Source of the DNA: Cyclobacteriaceae bacterium
Lineage (GTDB): Bacteria; Bacteroidota; Bacteroidia; Cytophagales; Cyclobacteriaceae
Reading direction: 5' to 3'
Assembly (NCBI GenBank): GCA_016786495.1
Contig: JAEUUJ010000002.1
Location: 1 to 64,000, forward strand
DNA length: 64,000 bases
Both the position numbers and the translations under genes were made by a program. Below are positions 1 to 8,437 of the stretch, piece by piece. Position 1 is the stretch's first letter; the number at the start of each line of letters is the position of its first letter. The notes below the pieces were generated by a model, which was given only the letters and a program-made list of their open reading frames with translations, did not search any database and was not told where the DNA came from.

Positions 1-4
1 GGCA

Positions 5-1375
5 TTAAGATTTTCGGGCGGCCAGCGGAATTTTTAGAGTAACTGTGGTGCCGATATTTACGTCTGATCGAATCACTACTTTTCCCCCGTGAAGGGATAC
101 AATTCTTTTTACCAGCGACAGTCCGATCCCGCTTCCCCTTATACTCTTTGCATTTTCCGCCCTGTAAAAGGGCTCAAAAATGTTCTCCAAATCAGCAGTT
201 GGAATGCCAATACCGCTGTCCGTGAATTCTAACAAAAGCTCATAATCATCTGCATGAATCAGCAGATGAACAGCATGATCAGCCGAATACTTACATCCAT
301 TCTCCAGGATATTCGCGATTGCAGTTTTTATGAGTTGCTCGTCGCCAGATATAGTCAGCCTATCATCATCCAATCGAGGGTCGAGATCGATCGAGATCAT
401 GTACGCATGATTTCGGCGCACAACCTCGTCGCGTGCCTGCCAAACCATTTCATCAATTCTAAGCAACATGCTTTTTCGCTGATTTGCATCGGTCTGGGCA
501 AGAAGCAGAAGTCTGTGCGATAACTGGTTGAGGGTTTTTATATCCTCAAGAACGGACATGACAACTTTTTGGTACTCGTCCCCGCTGCGGATATCTAAAA
601 GTGCGACCTCGAGCTGGCCTGTGATAGACGTCAGGGGTGTTCGCAATTCATGTGACGCGTTCGCAATGAAGTCTTTCTGCACATTGAAAGACGTCTCAAG
701 GCGGCTCAGCATTCTATTAAAAGTTTTTGATAGTATGGCGATTTCATCTCTGCCGTTACCTTCGTCTACGCGTACATTCAAGCTGGATATGCCGATATCG
801 TCGACTTGCCGGACCACTCGCGAAATAGGCTGCAGCGCTTTCCCCGAAAAGAACCAACCCGAGACAGACGCCGCCAAGATGCTGAATGCAAATACGATTA
901 TTAGAACAGTTTTTAGGTTATTGAGCTTGTTTATTCCATGAGTGTCGGTTGCCGCTGCTATTACAACGATGGTCTGCTCAGCGCCATTAAACAGAAAACC
1001 CAGCACTTCATATTCGCCCTGACGGTATCTGATTTCTTCTTCGGCCCTAACGCGATCCAGCAGGCTGAGATCAATCCGAATAAAACTCTCCTTATCCGAG
1101 CTGTAGACTGTTTTATTGTCGACCCCGAACATCATGATTTCCTCGTTGTCAAGCGCTCCGGGATCAACTTTTTCGATTTTCCTCAAAAGGTTTATGTCGA
1201 CTTCGTCAACTTCAATAAGAAGTTTCGCGCTGTTGACTGCCTTATTTTTAAGACGACTGTAAAACGAGTCCCTCCGGTAATCCGCGGAAAGAGCATAGAT
1301 AAGCAGCGAGGCAAAAAAGATTATAACCGCGACTATGGAAATGAACCACAGCGTTATCCACGTCCGAATGTTCAT
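5..1375 (-). CDS. Sensor histidine kinase (HAMP-HisKA-HATPase)
   Basis: 456 aa, complete; membrane-bound sensor kinase of a two-component system. Visible in order: TM1 at about residues 8-30, a periplasmic sensor region of about 125 residues with no recognisable fold, TM2 at about 155-178, a HAMP linker to about 233, the HisKA box FIANASHELRTPLTS with phospho-acceptor H242, an N-box with N359, and ATP-lid glycine motifs DSGIGI and GSGIGLSLVK. Its start overlaps the stop of the upstream response regulator by 4 bp (ATGA), so the pair is translationally coupled. The architecture resembles CusS/BasS-type kinases, but the signal cannot be told from the sequence. The stop codon lies at the window edge, so the next gene of the operon, if any, is not visible. 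Confidence 0.93.
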   Translation of the reverse strand: MNIRTWITLWFISIVAVIIFFASLLIYALSADYRRDSFYSRLKNKAVNSAKLLIEVDEVDINLLRKIEKVDPGALDNEEIMMFGVDNKTVYSSDKESFIRIDLSLLDRVRAEEEIRYRQGEYEVLGFLFNGAEQTIVVIAAATDTHGINKLNNLKTVLIIVFAFSILAASVSGWFFSGKALQPISRVVRQVDDIGISSLNVRVDEGNGRDEIAILSKTFNRMLSRLETSFNVQKDFIANASHELRTPLTSITGQLEVALLDIRSGDEYQKVVMSVLEDIKTLNQLSHRLLLLAQTDANQRKSMLLRIDEMVWQARDEVVRRNHAYMISIDLDPRLDDDRLTISGDEQLIKTAIANILENGCKYSADHAVHLLIHADDYELLLEFTDSGIGIPTADLENIFEPFYRAENAKSIRGSGIGLSLVKRIVSLHGGKVVIRSDVNIGTTVTLKIPLAARKS

Positions 1376-2076
1376 GACTCTTCTTGAAGGACGTAACCTA
1401 AACCTATACGGGTATGGATGAGCTTTACCGGAAAGTTTTTGTCGATCTTTTTCCGCAGGATATTCACATAGACTTCGACTACGTTTGTGCCGGTGTCAAA
1501 ATTGACGCCCCAAACATTATCACTGATGTCGAGCTTTGAAACCACTCTGCCTTTGTTACGCATTAAATATTCAAGCAGTCCGAATTCTTTTGCCGTAAGG
1601 GGGATACTCTGGCTTCCGCGGGTTGCCATTTTCTTCCCGAGGAACAGTTGAAGGTCGGCTGCTTTCAGCACAGCTTCCGGAAGGCCCTCAGCTTCTGCTG
1701 TTGAGGCACGTTTTGTAAGTGCTTTCATCCGGGCAAGCAGCTCCTTGAATTCGAACGGCTTCACCAGGTAATCATCAGTACCTGCATCAAAACCCGCTAG
1801 TTTATTATCAGTGGTACCAAGCGCGGTGAGCATTAAAATCGGAAGACCGGCTTTGTACGACTTCAGTCTTTTGCACAATTCAAGCCCGTTCATGCCAGGC
1901 AATACGACATCCAGCAATACAATCTGGTAGTTTCGGCTGGAAATAAGCTTCTCGGCAGTTGCTGCGTCGTGGGCCAAATCAACTTTAAAGCCCTGCTCTG
2001 CGAGTCCTTTTTTCAGGAACGCAGCTACTTTTTTTTCATCCTCGACAACTAAAACATTCATTCCACTATGAACCAT
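1372..2076 (-). CDS. OmpR/PhoB-family response regulator
   Basis: 234 aa: an N-terminal receiver domain (residues ~6-120) and a C-terminal winged-helix DNA-binding domain (~135-232). The phospho-acceptor is D56 in the run IVLLDVVLPG. The acidic pair E12/D13 and K106 (DDYLVKPF) complete the active site. The C-terminus carries the typical LTAKEFGLLEYL and GYVL elements. An alternative start five residues in (2061) begins directly at the receiver domain and is equally plausible. It is transcribed with the kinase downstream (4-bp overlap) and is the first gene of the pair. It presumably controls nearby or unlinked envelope genes; no target is evident here. Confidence 0.95.
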   Translation of the reverse strand: MVHSGMNVLVVEDEKKVAAFLKKGLAEQGFKVDLAHDAATAEKLISSRNYQIVLLDVVLPGMNGLELCKRLKSYKAGLPILMLTALGTTDNKLAGFDAGTDDYLVKPFEFKELLARMKALTKRASTAEAEGLPEAVLKAADLQLFLGKKMATRGSQSIPLTAKEFGLLEYLMRNKGRVVSKLDISDNVWGVNFDTGTNVVEVYVNILRKKIDKNFPVKLIHTRIGLGYVLQEES

Positions 2077-2172
2077 GCAACAGGTAAAGTGAGTTAAATC
2101 TTAATACAATTTTAATGCGTAAAAATTTACATAAGTCAATATTTGCAGGAATATAAAAATACCACCAGTAAT

Positions 2173-2256
2173 ATGCGCGACCGCTTCTGGGAAAACCTGA
2201 TTTTCCTGATAATCGTATTGATAATTGTTGCCCTGACGATCATCTTTTCAAACTAA
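2173..2256 (+). CDS. Possible 27-aa single-span membrane peptide
   Basis: An ATG ORF of 27 codons lies in the space between the divergent response regulator and the glycerophosphotransferase 3' end. It reads a charged N-terminus (MRDRFWEN), about 17 uninterrupted hydrophobic residues (LIFLIIVLIIVALTIIF) and SN-stop. That layout, positive then hydrophobic with no frame break, is what small membrane proteins look like. No Shine-Dalgarno is visible, which is normal for this phylum. With only 84 bp, chance cannot be excluded. Confidence 0.35.
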   Translation: MRDRFWENLIFLIIVLIIVALTIIFSN

Positions 2257-2281
2257 CGCGCCCGATACCCGTAGCGATATA

Positions 2282-3550
2282 TTACTTTCCAATTTTCGAC
2301 TTCTTGAACAGCCGATAGTATCGGTTCAATACCTTAGACGCTGTTCGTCGGCTTCTTCGCCTGATCCAGGCAGAGATTAAAAGCCACCAATACGGCATCC
2401 TTTCAAAACGTTTTGTGAACTCAATAATGGCTTGTGCTTGCCGTTCCGTAGCCTTGCCGTCTGGTTTAAAAACCGCATACTTGAAAATTTCATTGCGCTT
2501 CTCGCGATAAAAATCTTCGACCAGATTTTTGCGCACAAATTGAAGAATGTCTTGGGACTCGTTGATGACGTCGCCGGCCTGCCAAGCGTAGGTATTTGAT
2601 GAAATGTCATCGGAAGGTTTATAATTTTCCGGAGAAGGGTTTGCAAAAACAATGGGCTTATCAAAGTGGAACCATTCGTAACAGGCAGTGGACATGTCGG
2701 AGATCATCAGGTCAGCCTGGGCCATAAATGGAAGGATATTGTCATCGATAGCCACTTTTATAACATCGGAAGCTCCGAGGGTTTTAATCAGATTATCGAT
2801 TTCTTCGTAAATATCTCCGGGTTGCCTATATATCCTGCTGTGATACTTGATGATAATGTTGTATTCGACATGAAGCTGTGTGATGATATCCTTAGCCCAT
2901 ATATGGAGGGAACTCTCTCCGTATTTTGAAAACTTGATCATTTTCAGCCGCTCATTCTGGCTGACCCAGGTTGGCGCATAAAGGATAGTCTTGCGGTTGT
3001 TTGAAAATAGCTTTTGGACTTCCACTGTGCGGGTAACCAACGGATCAAATTTCGGGTAGCCGACGAGATCCCATTTCGGTATCCATTTCAGGTAGCCGGA
3101 ACGAGCTACTTTATCCCGCGTTTTTTCTCCCGGAAACAACACCAGATCATAAGGCAGAATTTTAACGGATTCCACATAGTTTTTATCGGACAAACCGCCG
3201 TGAAAAATTTGCACTGCGTTTCCGCGGTAAAGGGTGTGGTAACTGGGATAAATGACTGTACGAATTTTTTGAGATACCAAAAGTTTATGGGCGCGTCTAC
3301 GCCGCGAAACATAATAGCACGGAATAGCCAAGTGTGCGTATTTGTTCTTGATGAAATCGTAAATCTGGAGATTCTTAGTGATTACAATTCCACCCAAGTA
3401 CGGAAACAGACCAATAATTGGTGGGATATGTTGGATGTCAGTCACCAAATAATAGGCGATGCTGAACGGATTGGACAGCGGGTCTGAAATATGATTAGTA
3501 TGGATTTGTTGTATTTCTGGGGTATATATTCGAACAGCTGGGCGAGTCAT
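2282..3550 (-). CDS. CDP-glycerol:glycerophosphate glycerophosphotransferase-like protein
   Basis: 422 aa, TagF/TagB-like family (PF04464 type, GT-B fold). The two signature regions are visible: an N-side segment QIFHGGLSDKNY, matching the catalytic-His 'WHG' region of TagF enzymes, and a C-side segment ADLMISDMSTACYEW, matching their 'DYSS..F(D/E)' donor-binding region. Between them is the block ILYAPTW typical of the fold. These enzymes add glycerol- or ribitol-phosphate-type units to a glycan or teichoic acid in Gram-positives. In a Bacteroidota genome the acceptor is more likely an exopolysaccharide or LPS-type polymer (inference). It stands alone: no tagD or other polymer gene is adjacent. 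Confidence 0.8.
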   Translation of the reverse strand: MTRPAVRIYTPEIQQIHTNHISDPLSNPFSIAYYLVTDIQHIPPIIGLFPYLGGIVITKNLQIYDFIKNKYAHLAIPCYYVSRRRRAHKLLVSQKIRTVIYPSYHTLYRGNAVQIFHGGLSDKNYVESVKILPYDLVLFPGEKTRDKVARSGYLKWIPKWDLVGYPKFDPLVTRTVEVQKLFSNNRKTILYAPTWVSQNERLKMIKFSKYGESSLHIWAKDIITQLHVEYNIIIKYHSRIYRQPGDIYEEIDNLIKTLGASDVIKVAIDDNILPFMAQADLMISDMSTACYEWFHFDKPIVFANPSPENYKPSDDISSNTYAWQAGDVINESQDILQFVRKNLVEDFYREKRNEIFKYAVFKPDGKATERQAQAIIEFTKRFERMPYWWLLISAWIRRRSRRTASKVLNRYYRLFKKSKIGK

Positions 3551-3921
3551 GCTTGAAATATTTAAGGTTGCGGGGTGGCAATCGTGAAATAAAGTGCCTG
3601 AAAAACAAATGTCATTAAAATGGCATTAAAAACGATTGAATTTTTAAGACTGTTGTCGCCGAGTTGAGTATTTACTTTTGACGTGAGTATGAGCATAGCT
3701 TCAACGAAAGAAATGCAGTTTCGTGAGTGATCCGATCGAAGGGTATAAACGATTATTCAATAGCTGGCTCGAAACAACTAAGGCCCCGATAAACGACCCA
3801 CGTCATATTGATTTGACAGATTTAAAATTGAGTTTAGTAAACCTTTTAGATAAAGTTTCGTTACCATAACCACACTGAGCCTATCAGTCTCACCGGGACA
3901 ATATCAACATCTAAAGTTCTT
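3551..3921. other. 371-bp intergenic region with one weak small ORF
   Basis: Divergent spacer between the glycerophosphotransferase (minus) and a small membrane protein (plus), so it should hold both promoters. I see no strong TAnnTTTG box. A GTG-initiated 48-codon ORF runs from 3723 to 3869 on the plus strand (starts VSDPIEGYKRLFNSWLE, ends LLDKVSLP). It is hydrophilic and looks protein-like, but has no recognised family, and could be the tail of a degraded gene. Confidence 0.4.
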
Positions 3922-4308
3922 ATGGTACTTCTTGCAAAATGGGCAATTGTATTATTCGGCGTTTACATCATTTGCGCAGGTTTTCTTATGCTCTTCGCGC
4001 CTGAAAAAGCAAGAATGATATTGCGAAAGGCTGGCAGCACTAACCTGATAAACTATGGGGAGATCACGTTGAGATTGATTCCCGGCATTGCAATGATTGT
4101 ATATGCTGAGCACTCCAGACATCCGAATGTTCTCACGACTTTTGGATGGTTTATTGTCGGAACGTGCTTGATATTATACATGATACCGAAGCAGTGGCAT
4201 CACAGGTATTCGCTTAAAAGTGCGGACATGCTAAAACCACTGTATTTCCAACTGCTATCGCCTCTCGCATTTCTTTTCGGAGCAGCAGTAGCATATAGCG
4301 TATTTTAA
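3922..4308 (+). CDS. Small four-span integral membrane protein, unknown function
   Basis: 128 aa, mostly hydrophobic. Predicted spans lie at about residues 3-25, 45-61, 68-86 and 105-127, with short charged loops such as PEKARMILRKAG and PKQWHHRYSLKSAD. I do not recognise the family. It resembles many uncharacterised Bacteroidota small membrane proteins of about 120-130 residues. It is transcribed alone, away from the glycerophosphotransferase gene. Confidence 0.7.
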   Translation: MVLLAKWAIVLFGVYIICAGFLMLFAPEKARMILRKAGSTNLINYGEITLRLIPGIAMIVYAEHSRHPNVLTTFGWFIVGTCLILYMIPKQWHHRYSLKSADMLKPLYFQLLSPLAFLFGAAVAYSVF

Positions 4309-4580
4309 TTCGAATTAAGCGTGATATGCGAAACAGAATTCACCGGGCAAATAATGAAAGAGTCGCCAAACTATTCGAAAAGTATTGCATTACATGATAT
4401 CGGTTGAAAAGCTTGATGTAATAGTTGAGTTGGGTTTCATGGTGGCCAAGAAACGAACCTTTAAGCCGTAAGTCCCGTCCTCTTTTACTTCAAAGAAAAG
4501 TGGATTCAGGTGAATTTAGGTTCATTGTCAATTTTGAATAAGTACGCCGCGGTGATGGTGGGTCAAGTGGCGGCATTGCT

Positions 4581-4922
4581 TTACAGTACTGAATCCTGAT
4601 TGCGGTAGAACTTAAACAATAAATCGGGGTTATCAACCAGTTTAAAATTAATCTCCAATAGCTCGATGGTAGATATTGAATCAAGCGGTTGCCACATAAC
4701 AAAATTAACGCGGTGAATGACCGGATGCCTTTCAACCAGCCCAAACAGGGAGAATTCGTTGCTCCAGTCGAGCGTTAGTCCATACGGATGAAATAATATG
4801 CTGTCAAACATGCATTCCGTTTTCAGCTGTACTTGAAGCTTAAGTCTATTCTGAATAGCAAATTTGATCTTCTCCGCGATTGAAGCATTCTCAGCGATAT
4901 CCGAATATGCGTGCAAATTCAT
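4581..4922 (-). CDS. WYL-domain-like orphan protein
   Basis: 113 aa. The pattern of basic strand, LHPYGL-type turn, tryptophan and 'FxLxGL' strand (residues ~40-65: ILFHPYGLTLDWS then FSLFGLVERH), followed by the block DSISTIELLEINF, resembles the small-ligand-sensing WYL domain. There is no HTH or helicase domain attached, as is usual in WYL regulators. It may be a solitary WYL-like protein or the surviving end of a larger gene. It lies beside the decayed AT-rich stretch left of the Tn7-like genes, so it may be part of imported DNA. Family assignment is tentative. Confidence 0.45.
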   Translation of the reverse strand: MNLHAYSDIAENASIAEKIKFAIQNRLKLQVQLKTECMFDSILFHPYGLTLDWSNEFSLFGLVERHPVIHRVNFVMWQPLDSISTIELLEINFKLVDNPDLLFKFYRNQDSVL

Positions 4923-6007
4923 TCCAGTTCACCCGTAAAGGCTTGGTTTTTCAAAAATAGATCACATTAAACAGCCTGAGATTAAAACGAGATGAAAATT
5001 TAACACGTAAGAGTTTTTCTTCCCGAACTTCGCGAATAGGACCGCATATTTTGCGCAGTGTGCAATGTACAAGCTGCTGTGCCTTCTGGCACTCCATAAA
5101 CTGCCTCCTGCCAAGATTCGCCACACTACTGGGCTATTTCAGGGATATCCAAAATCGTGGCTTGACGGTATCGAATTGTATCAGGTATCACTCGTTATGA
5201 GTTAGAGCTAAAAAAGCTTCTCAATGAAGGTACTTATACTGCACCTGGCTTTCACCTTGCTCATATTAAGGGAAGAATTATGTCTTGACGAGTTAAGGGT
5301 CTCTGATACCGGTCATTGCTCGCCTGAATTAGTCCTAAGCCAGTACTATCGATTTGTCTGTATCAGGAGTAACTGCGTAGCAAGGTCCGCGATAAAAAGC
5401 TGGATAAATGGGCCCCTTAGGCGATTTTCTTCCGCGCGTAACGCATTCTCATTAATTGTGGATCAACTTCACGCAGTCTCATTATTTATGAAACTAACTC
5501 CCACCAATTATTGGCAAAAGCTAGGAATCTAAATTGTTTGGTCTCATTATATCTGGGAAACGACATTGGTTCACGCACCCTCTATTTGGATATCCGTCCT
5601 GGATAAGTGCAATCTTAGAGCCAATTGTGCTAAATGGTACGGCAATCTTGTTGATAACTTGGGGAACAATGGGGTCTGACAATCGATTAAATGATTAATC
5701 AAACTGGTAAGCTAATTTCATTGATGACATAGAATGTGGCAGACGATTTCAATCGCAATATATTCAATATGGCAAATTATGCCACTTTAAGCCATTCACG
5801 AATCGGTCGAACGCCTTAAGACTTGTTCGATTGCCGTATTAAATCAAAATAGTGTCGAAAACATTCAAATCCGAAGAGTTAATGTTCAACTTCCGCCATC
5901 CTAGCGGCGCGGGGATCATGCAGTTTTATAATACCAGAAACCAAAAAATGACAACAGCGATTTCGACAAACTAACCCGACGTAACCTAAATGCATTCCAT
6001 TTTGAGG
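4923..6007. other. Gene-poor, apparently decayed 1.1-kb stretch
   Basis: No intact gene is convincing here. Fragments that read like protein but are broken by stops or frame changes include a plus-strand piece around 5190-5287 (ends HLAHIKGRIMS-stop). Another is a 54-codon hydrophobic piece from a TTG at 5534 to 5698 (contains HPLFGYPSWISAILEP). A 102-codon plus-strand frame at 5224-5532 has no convincing composition. The base composition is AT-rich like the transposition genes and unlike the DNA beyond 16.4 kb. I read it as a degraded insertion or the remnant of a mobile-element flank. Confidence 0.5.
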
Positions 6008-6370
6008 CTAAGCAAGTTGCTCAATTTTAGCTTTATAATCCTTGAGTTTCTTTTTCTCCAGCAATTCATCAATCATAAGATTGATCAGTGTTTTAGAATC
6101 TTCATCTAATTGCCTCGAGTCTTTCAACGATTGCTCATAGCGCTTAGCATCGAATCTAATCCCCGTAATTTTAATCGTTTTTGAACTCGTCAGTTCAGCG
6201 ATGGTAACGTCAAATAGTTTAGCAATTCTCTCAACCATCTCGGGTCGGGGCGTACTCTGTCCATTCTCATACTTACCGACCATCGCATGAGCAACGCCCA
6301 ATCGTTCAGCAAATCCGCGAGTTGTCCAGTTACGTGATAGTCTTAGCTCTTTAATCTTTGTTCCGATCAT
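6008..6370 (-). CDS. XRE-family HTH regulator, candidate regulator of the Tn7-like operon
   Basis: 120 aa. Residues ~4-60 form a Cro/CI-type helix-turn-helix (IKELRLSRNWTTRGFAERLG, recognition part VGKYENGQSTPRP). Residues ~70-120 are a helical, Lys/Glu-rich tail probably used for dimerisation. It is divergent from the first tniQ gene with a 334-bp shared upstream region, the usual arrangement for a regulator of the neighbouring operon. Known Tn7-like elements of the CRISPR-associated type often carry an Xre- or MerR-type repressor, so the same role is likely here (inference). If the true left end lies at 6378 rather than further left, this gene would be outside the element. Confidence 0.8.
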   Translation of the reverse strand: MIGTKIKELRLSRNWTTRGFAERLGVAHAMVGKYENGQSTPRPEMVERIAKLFDVTIAELTSSKTIKITGIRFDAKRYEQSLKDSRQLDEDSKTLINLMIDELLEKKKLKDYKAKIEQLA

Positions 6371-6704
6371 ATGCCAATGTGGTTTTTGTTCCTCGAATCA
6401 AGTCCACAAAAGCCAGCAATTCGGCCACTTTACTTACATCTACGGCTAGGAAATTTTCCAGATGACCAAATATTATTTGGGCAAGTCCCAGCAATTCACC
6501 CGGCAACAAACTATTAGTCGCAATTTGGATAAATTTAAACCTTTGGATAGTTTTGTACTACCGGAATAAAGTTTTGCACTCTTCTGCCTTTAGTTGGACA
6601 TCGTAAAGGTAACAAATCCGAAGTATGTACGCAAAAACTTATCGAACATAATATTACCGATCGTACGACAAAAAGTTTCGAAACATTCATTGACGCTACA
6701 ACCG
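6371..6704. promoter_or_regulatory. Divergent control region and putative left-end repeats
   Basis: 334 bp between the XRE regulator and the first TniQ start. It must contain the promoters for both directions. Its right part carries three degenerate copies (6523-6540, 6541-6560, 6560-6580) of the repeat found at the other end of the element, in inverted orientation. Further left are 'atttgggcaagt' at 6475-6486 and 'agtcgcaat' at 6516-6524, both of which recur at 14559-14583. No TAnnTTTG box is clear enough to mark. Confidence 0.5.
6523..6580 (-). repeat. Three putative TnsB-binding repeats, left end
   Basis: Read on the minus strand, the segment 6541-6560 (tagtacaaaactatccaaag) matches the right-end repeat cagtaaaagactattcgggg at 13 of 20 positions by hand alignment. 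6560-6580 (core ttattccgg) and 6523-6540 are weaker copies. Together they are inverted relative to the four copies at 14523-14634, as expected for the two ends of a Tn7-type element, where TnsB binds three sites at one end and four at the other. They sit directly upstream of the first tniQ gene. Confidence 0.45.
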
Positions 6705-8426
6705 ATGATTAGCTTTTTAACACCATTAAGACCTGACGAAATGCTTACAAGTTTCGTTGCGCGACAAAAATATTATACTCATTCAAATCTATCCGATACC
6801 TTCCGCGATCTATTCGGTACAACCCAAATCAAAATCAATAGTTTTCTACCAAATGTAAATCAGCTTAATACAACGGCATTAAGAGATCTAAACCTATCAA
6901 AAGAAGACATCCTTAGTAATCACACGCTTTATCCTTTATACAAATCAAGCGTCACCACTTCATCGAAACACCACAATGCATTAAACGGAAAGTTCGAGAT
7001 AAATTACAGACATCTTAAATTCTGTTCTCAATGCATAAAAGAAGATAGATTGTCCATTGGAGAATCGTATTGGCACAGGGTTCACAATATTCCTGGTATC
7101 ATTGTATGCTCCAAGCATAATACGCTCTTAAACACGTGGACTACACCCTTAAAAGACATTGCAAAACGGTCACTGTTTTCTCTCGATGAAGTAGTACCCG
7201 AACCTCCCCACTCAAAAGAAAATCACAACGAAGACCTCTTCGAATTCACAAGAAGAGTTACCAATGCCTTGTTTGAGCAGAATCCACCGTCAAAAAATGA
7301 TATAATTGAAAAATCTCTTAAATGCGGTCTACTCACTCACGTAGGAAAAAGGGTTGAAGTTCAATTCAAAAAATTCTCAGAATTAATCCAAAATCTCTTC
7401 CAGGCAATTAACATTTATCCAGGAACAAATTTTCGAAGAATTAAAGCTGCTCTTTCAGTTGCAAACAAATTCTGCGACCCACTAACTCTTATTGCAATTG
7501 AACTAATCTGCGAACGAATACAAAAAACCACAGTATTAGAACCAGAATGTCCAAAGGTTCCATGTGTTAATAAGCTTTGTTCTCACTACAAAACGAGTGC
7601 AAAAATCACATCTGAGTTCCATGAATTAAATCATTGCAAAACAGAAGGTCTCATTCAAAAATGTACATCATGCGGACACTCAATAATTTTCAATATTCGG
7701 CGCGGGAAGCAGTTGTACGTCGTGGACTATGGTCACGTAATTCTTGCCAACATCATTGATTCCGTTAAAGGTGGAGAAAGCTATTTGAGCATTTCAAGAA
7801 AACTAAAAATCGATCGAAAAAAAGTGTCGAAACTTTTCACTACTAATAGCTCAATCGCAATTGACATAAAATCTAACGACAACATGGCCCTGATTAATCG
7901 TCGAAGAAAATTCTGGAAACAATATCTAAAAACAAACCAAGTTGAGAATCTATCAAAACTGACAGGTGTCGCGAAAACAGTGTATCGATTCTTACAAAAA
8001 AATGACTCCCTCTGGCTGGTAGCCTACAACAAGGAAACAAGACTAAGGAAGGGTAAGTCCACCGGGAGGCCGACGTCATCATTCAACGATGAACAGGTTG
8101 TTGAAATGCTCGCACAAACAAAAAAGAGTTTGATAGACTCAGACATACCTCGGAGGGTTTCAAAACAACTGTTGTTACACAGTATTCAAATGCGCGGTTT
8201 AACTGCGAAAAAGCTTGCCGACTTGCCACAGACTTTACGTTTTCTAAAAGATGAATGTGAAACACCTTTCCAATGGAAAAAACGGAAGATCAGACGTTTT
8301 GTTCTTAAGAACAGACATCTCGAACTGACGACTGCCAAAATTATGGATAAGTTCAAAGCTTATAAAAATACGAAAACCGAAAAAGAAGAGTTGAAGGAGT
8401 TTATAGCAAAACTACTGATTGCGTAA
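6705..8426 (+). CDS. tniQ: TniQ/TnsD-family target-selection protein 1
   Basis: 573 aa from the ATG at 6705. I prefer this start over a TTG at 6594 because it aligns with the second TniQ here (MISFLTPLRPDEMLTSFVAR against MIGFPNPYFDEALYSLAAR) and because the upstream part overlaps the control region. The TniQ zinc motif is intact: C107-x2-C110, then SYWHRVH and C135-x2-H138. A second Cys/His cluster follows at about residues 283-325 (CPKVPCVNKLC, CTSC). The long C-terminal half is rich in Lys/Arg with HTH-like segments, the layout of TnsD, which binds a specific attachment site and recruits TnsC. It heads the operon, 11 bp ahead of tnsA. The target site is unknown. Confidence 0.88.
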   Translation: MISFLTPLRPDEMLTSFVARQKYYTHSNLSDTFRDLFGTTQIKINSFLPNVNQLNTTALRDLNLSKEDILSNHTLYPLYKSSVTTSSKHHNALNGKFEINYRHLKFCSQCIKEDRLSIGESYWHRVHNIPGIIVCSKHNTLLNTWTTPLKDIAKRSLFSLDEVVPEPPHSKENHNEDLFEFTRRVTNALFEQNPPSKNDIIEKSLKCGLLTHVGKRVEVQFKKFSELIQNLFQAINIYPGTNFRRIKAALSVANKFCDPLTLIAIELICERIQKTTVLEPECPKVPCVNKLCSHYKTSAKITSEFHELNHCKTEGLIQKCTSCGHSIIFNIRRGKQLYVVDYGHVILANIIDSVKGGESYLSISRKLKIDRKKVSKLFTTNSSIAIDIKSNDNMALINRRRKFWKQYLKTNQVENLSKLTGVAKTVYRFLQKNDSLWLVAYNKETRLRKGKSTGRPTSSFNDEQVVEMLAQTKKSLIDSDIPRRVSKQLLLHSIQMRGLTAKKLADLPQTLRFLKDECETPFQWKKRKIRRFVLKNRHLELTTAKIMDKFKAYKNTKTEKEELKEFIAKLLIA

Positions 8427-8437
8427 TCCCAGAGATC

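Noticed and set aside
4454..4489. Transposon left end far upstream, from two repeat-like pieces (cgaacctttaag, tcttttact)
   Set aside because: The matches need gaps, there are only two, and no terminal TGT with a matching 5-bp duplication was found. Kept only as a remark.
5224..5532. A 102-codon plus-strand ORF in the gene-poor region
   Set aside because: No protein-like composition or recognisable motif, and it overlaps other broken frames. Treated as chance.
6594..6704. Start of TniQ1 at the TTG of 6594
   Set aside because: It adds 37 residues without family similarity, uses a rare start and runs through the control region. The ATG at 6705 aligns with the start of the second TniQ.
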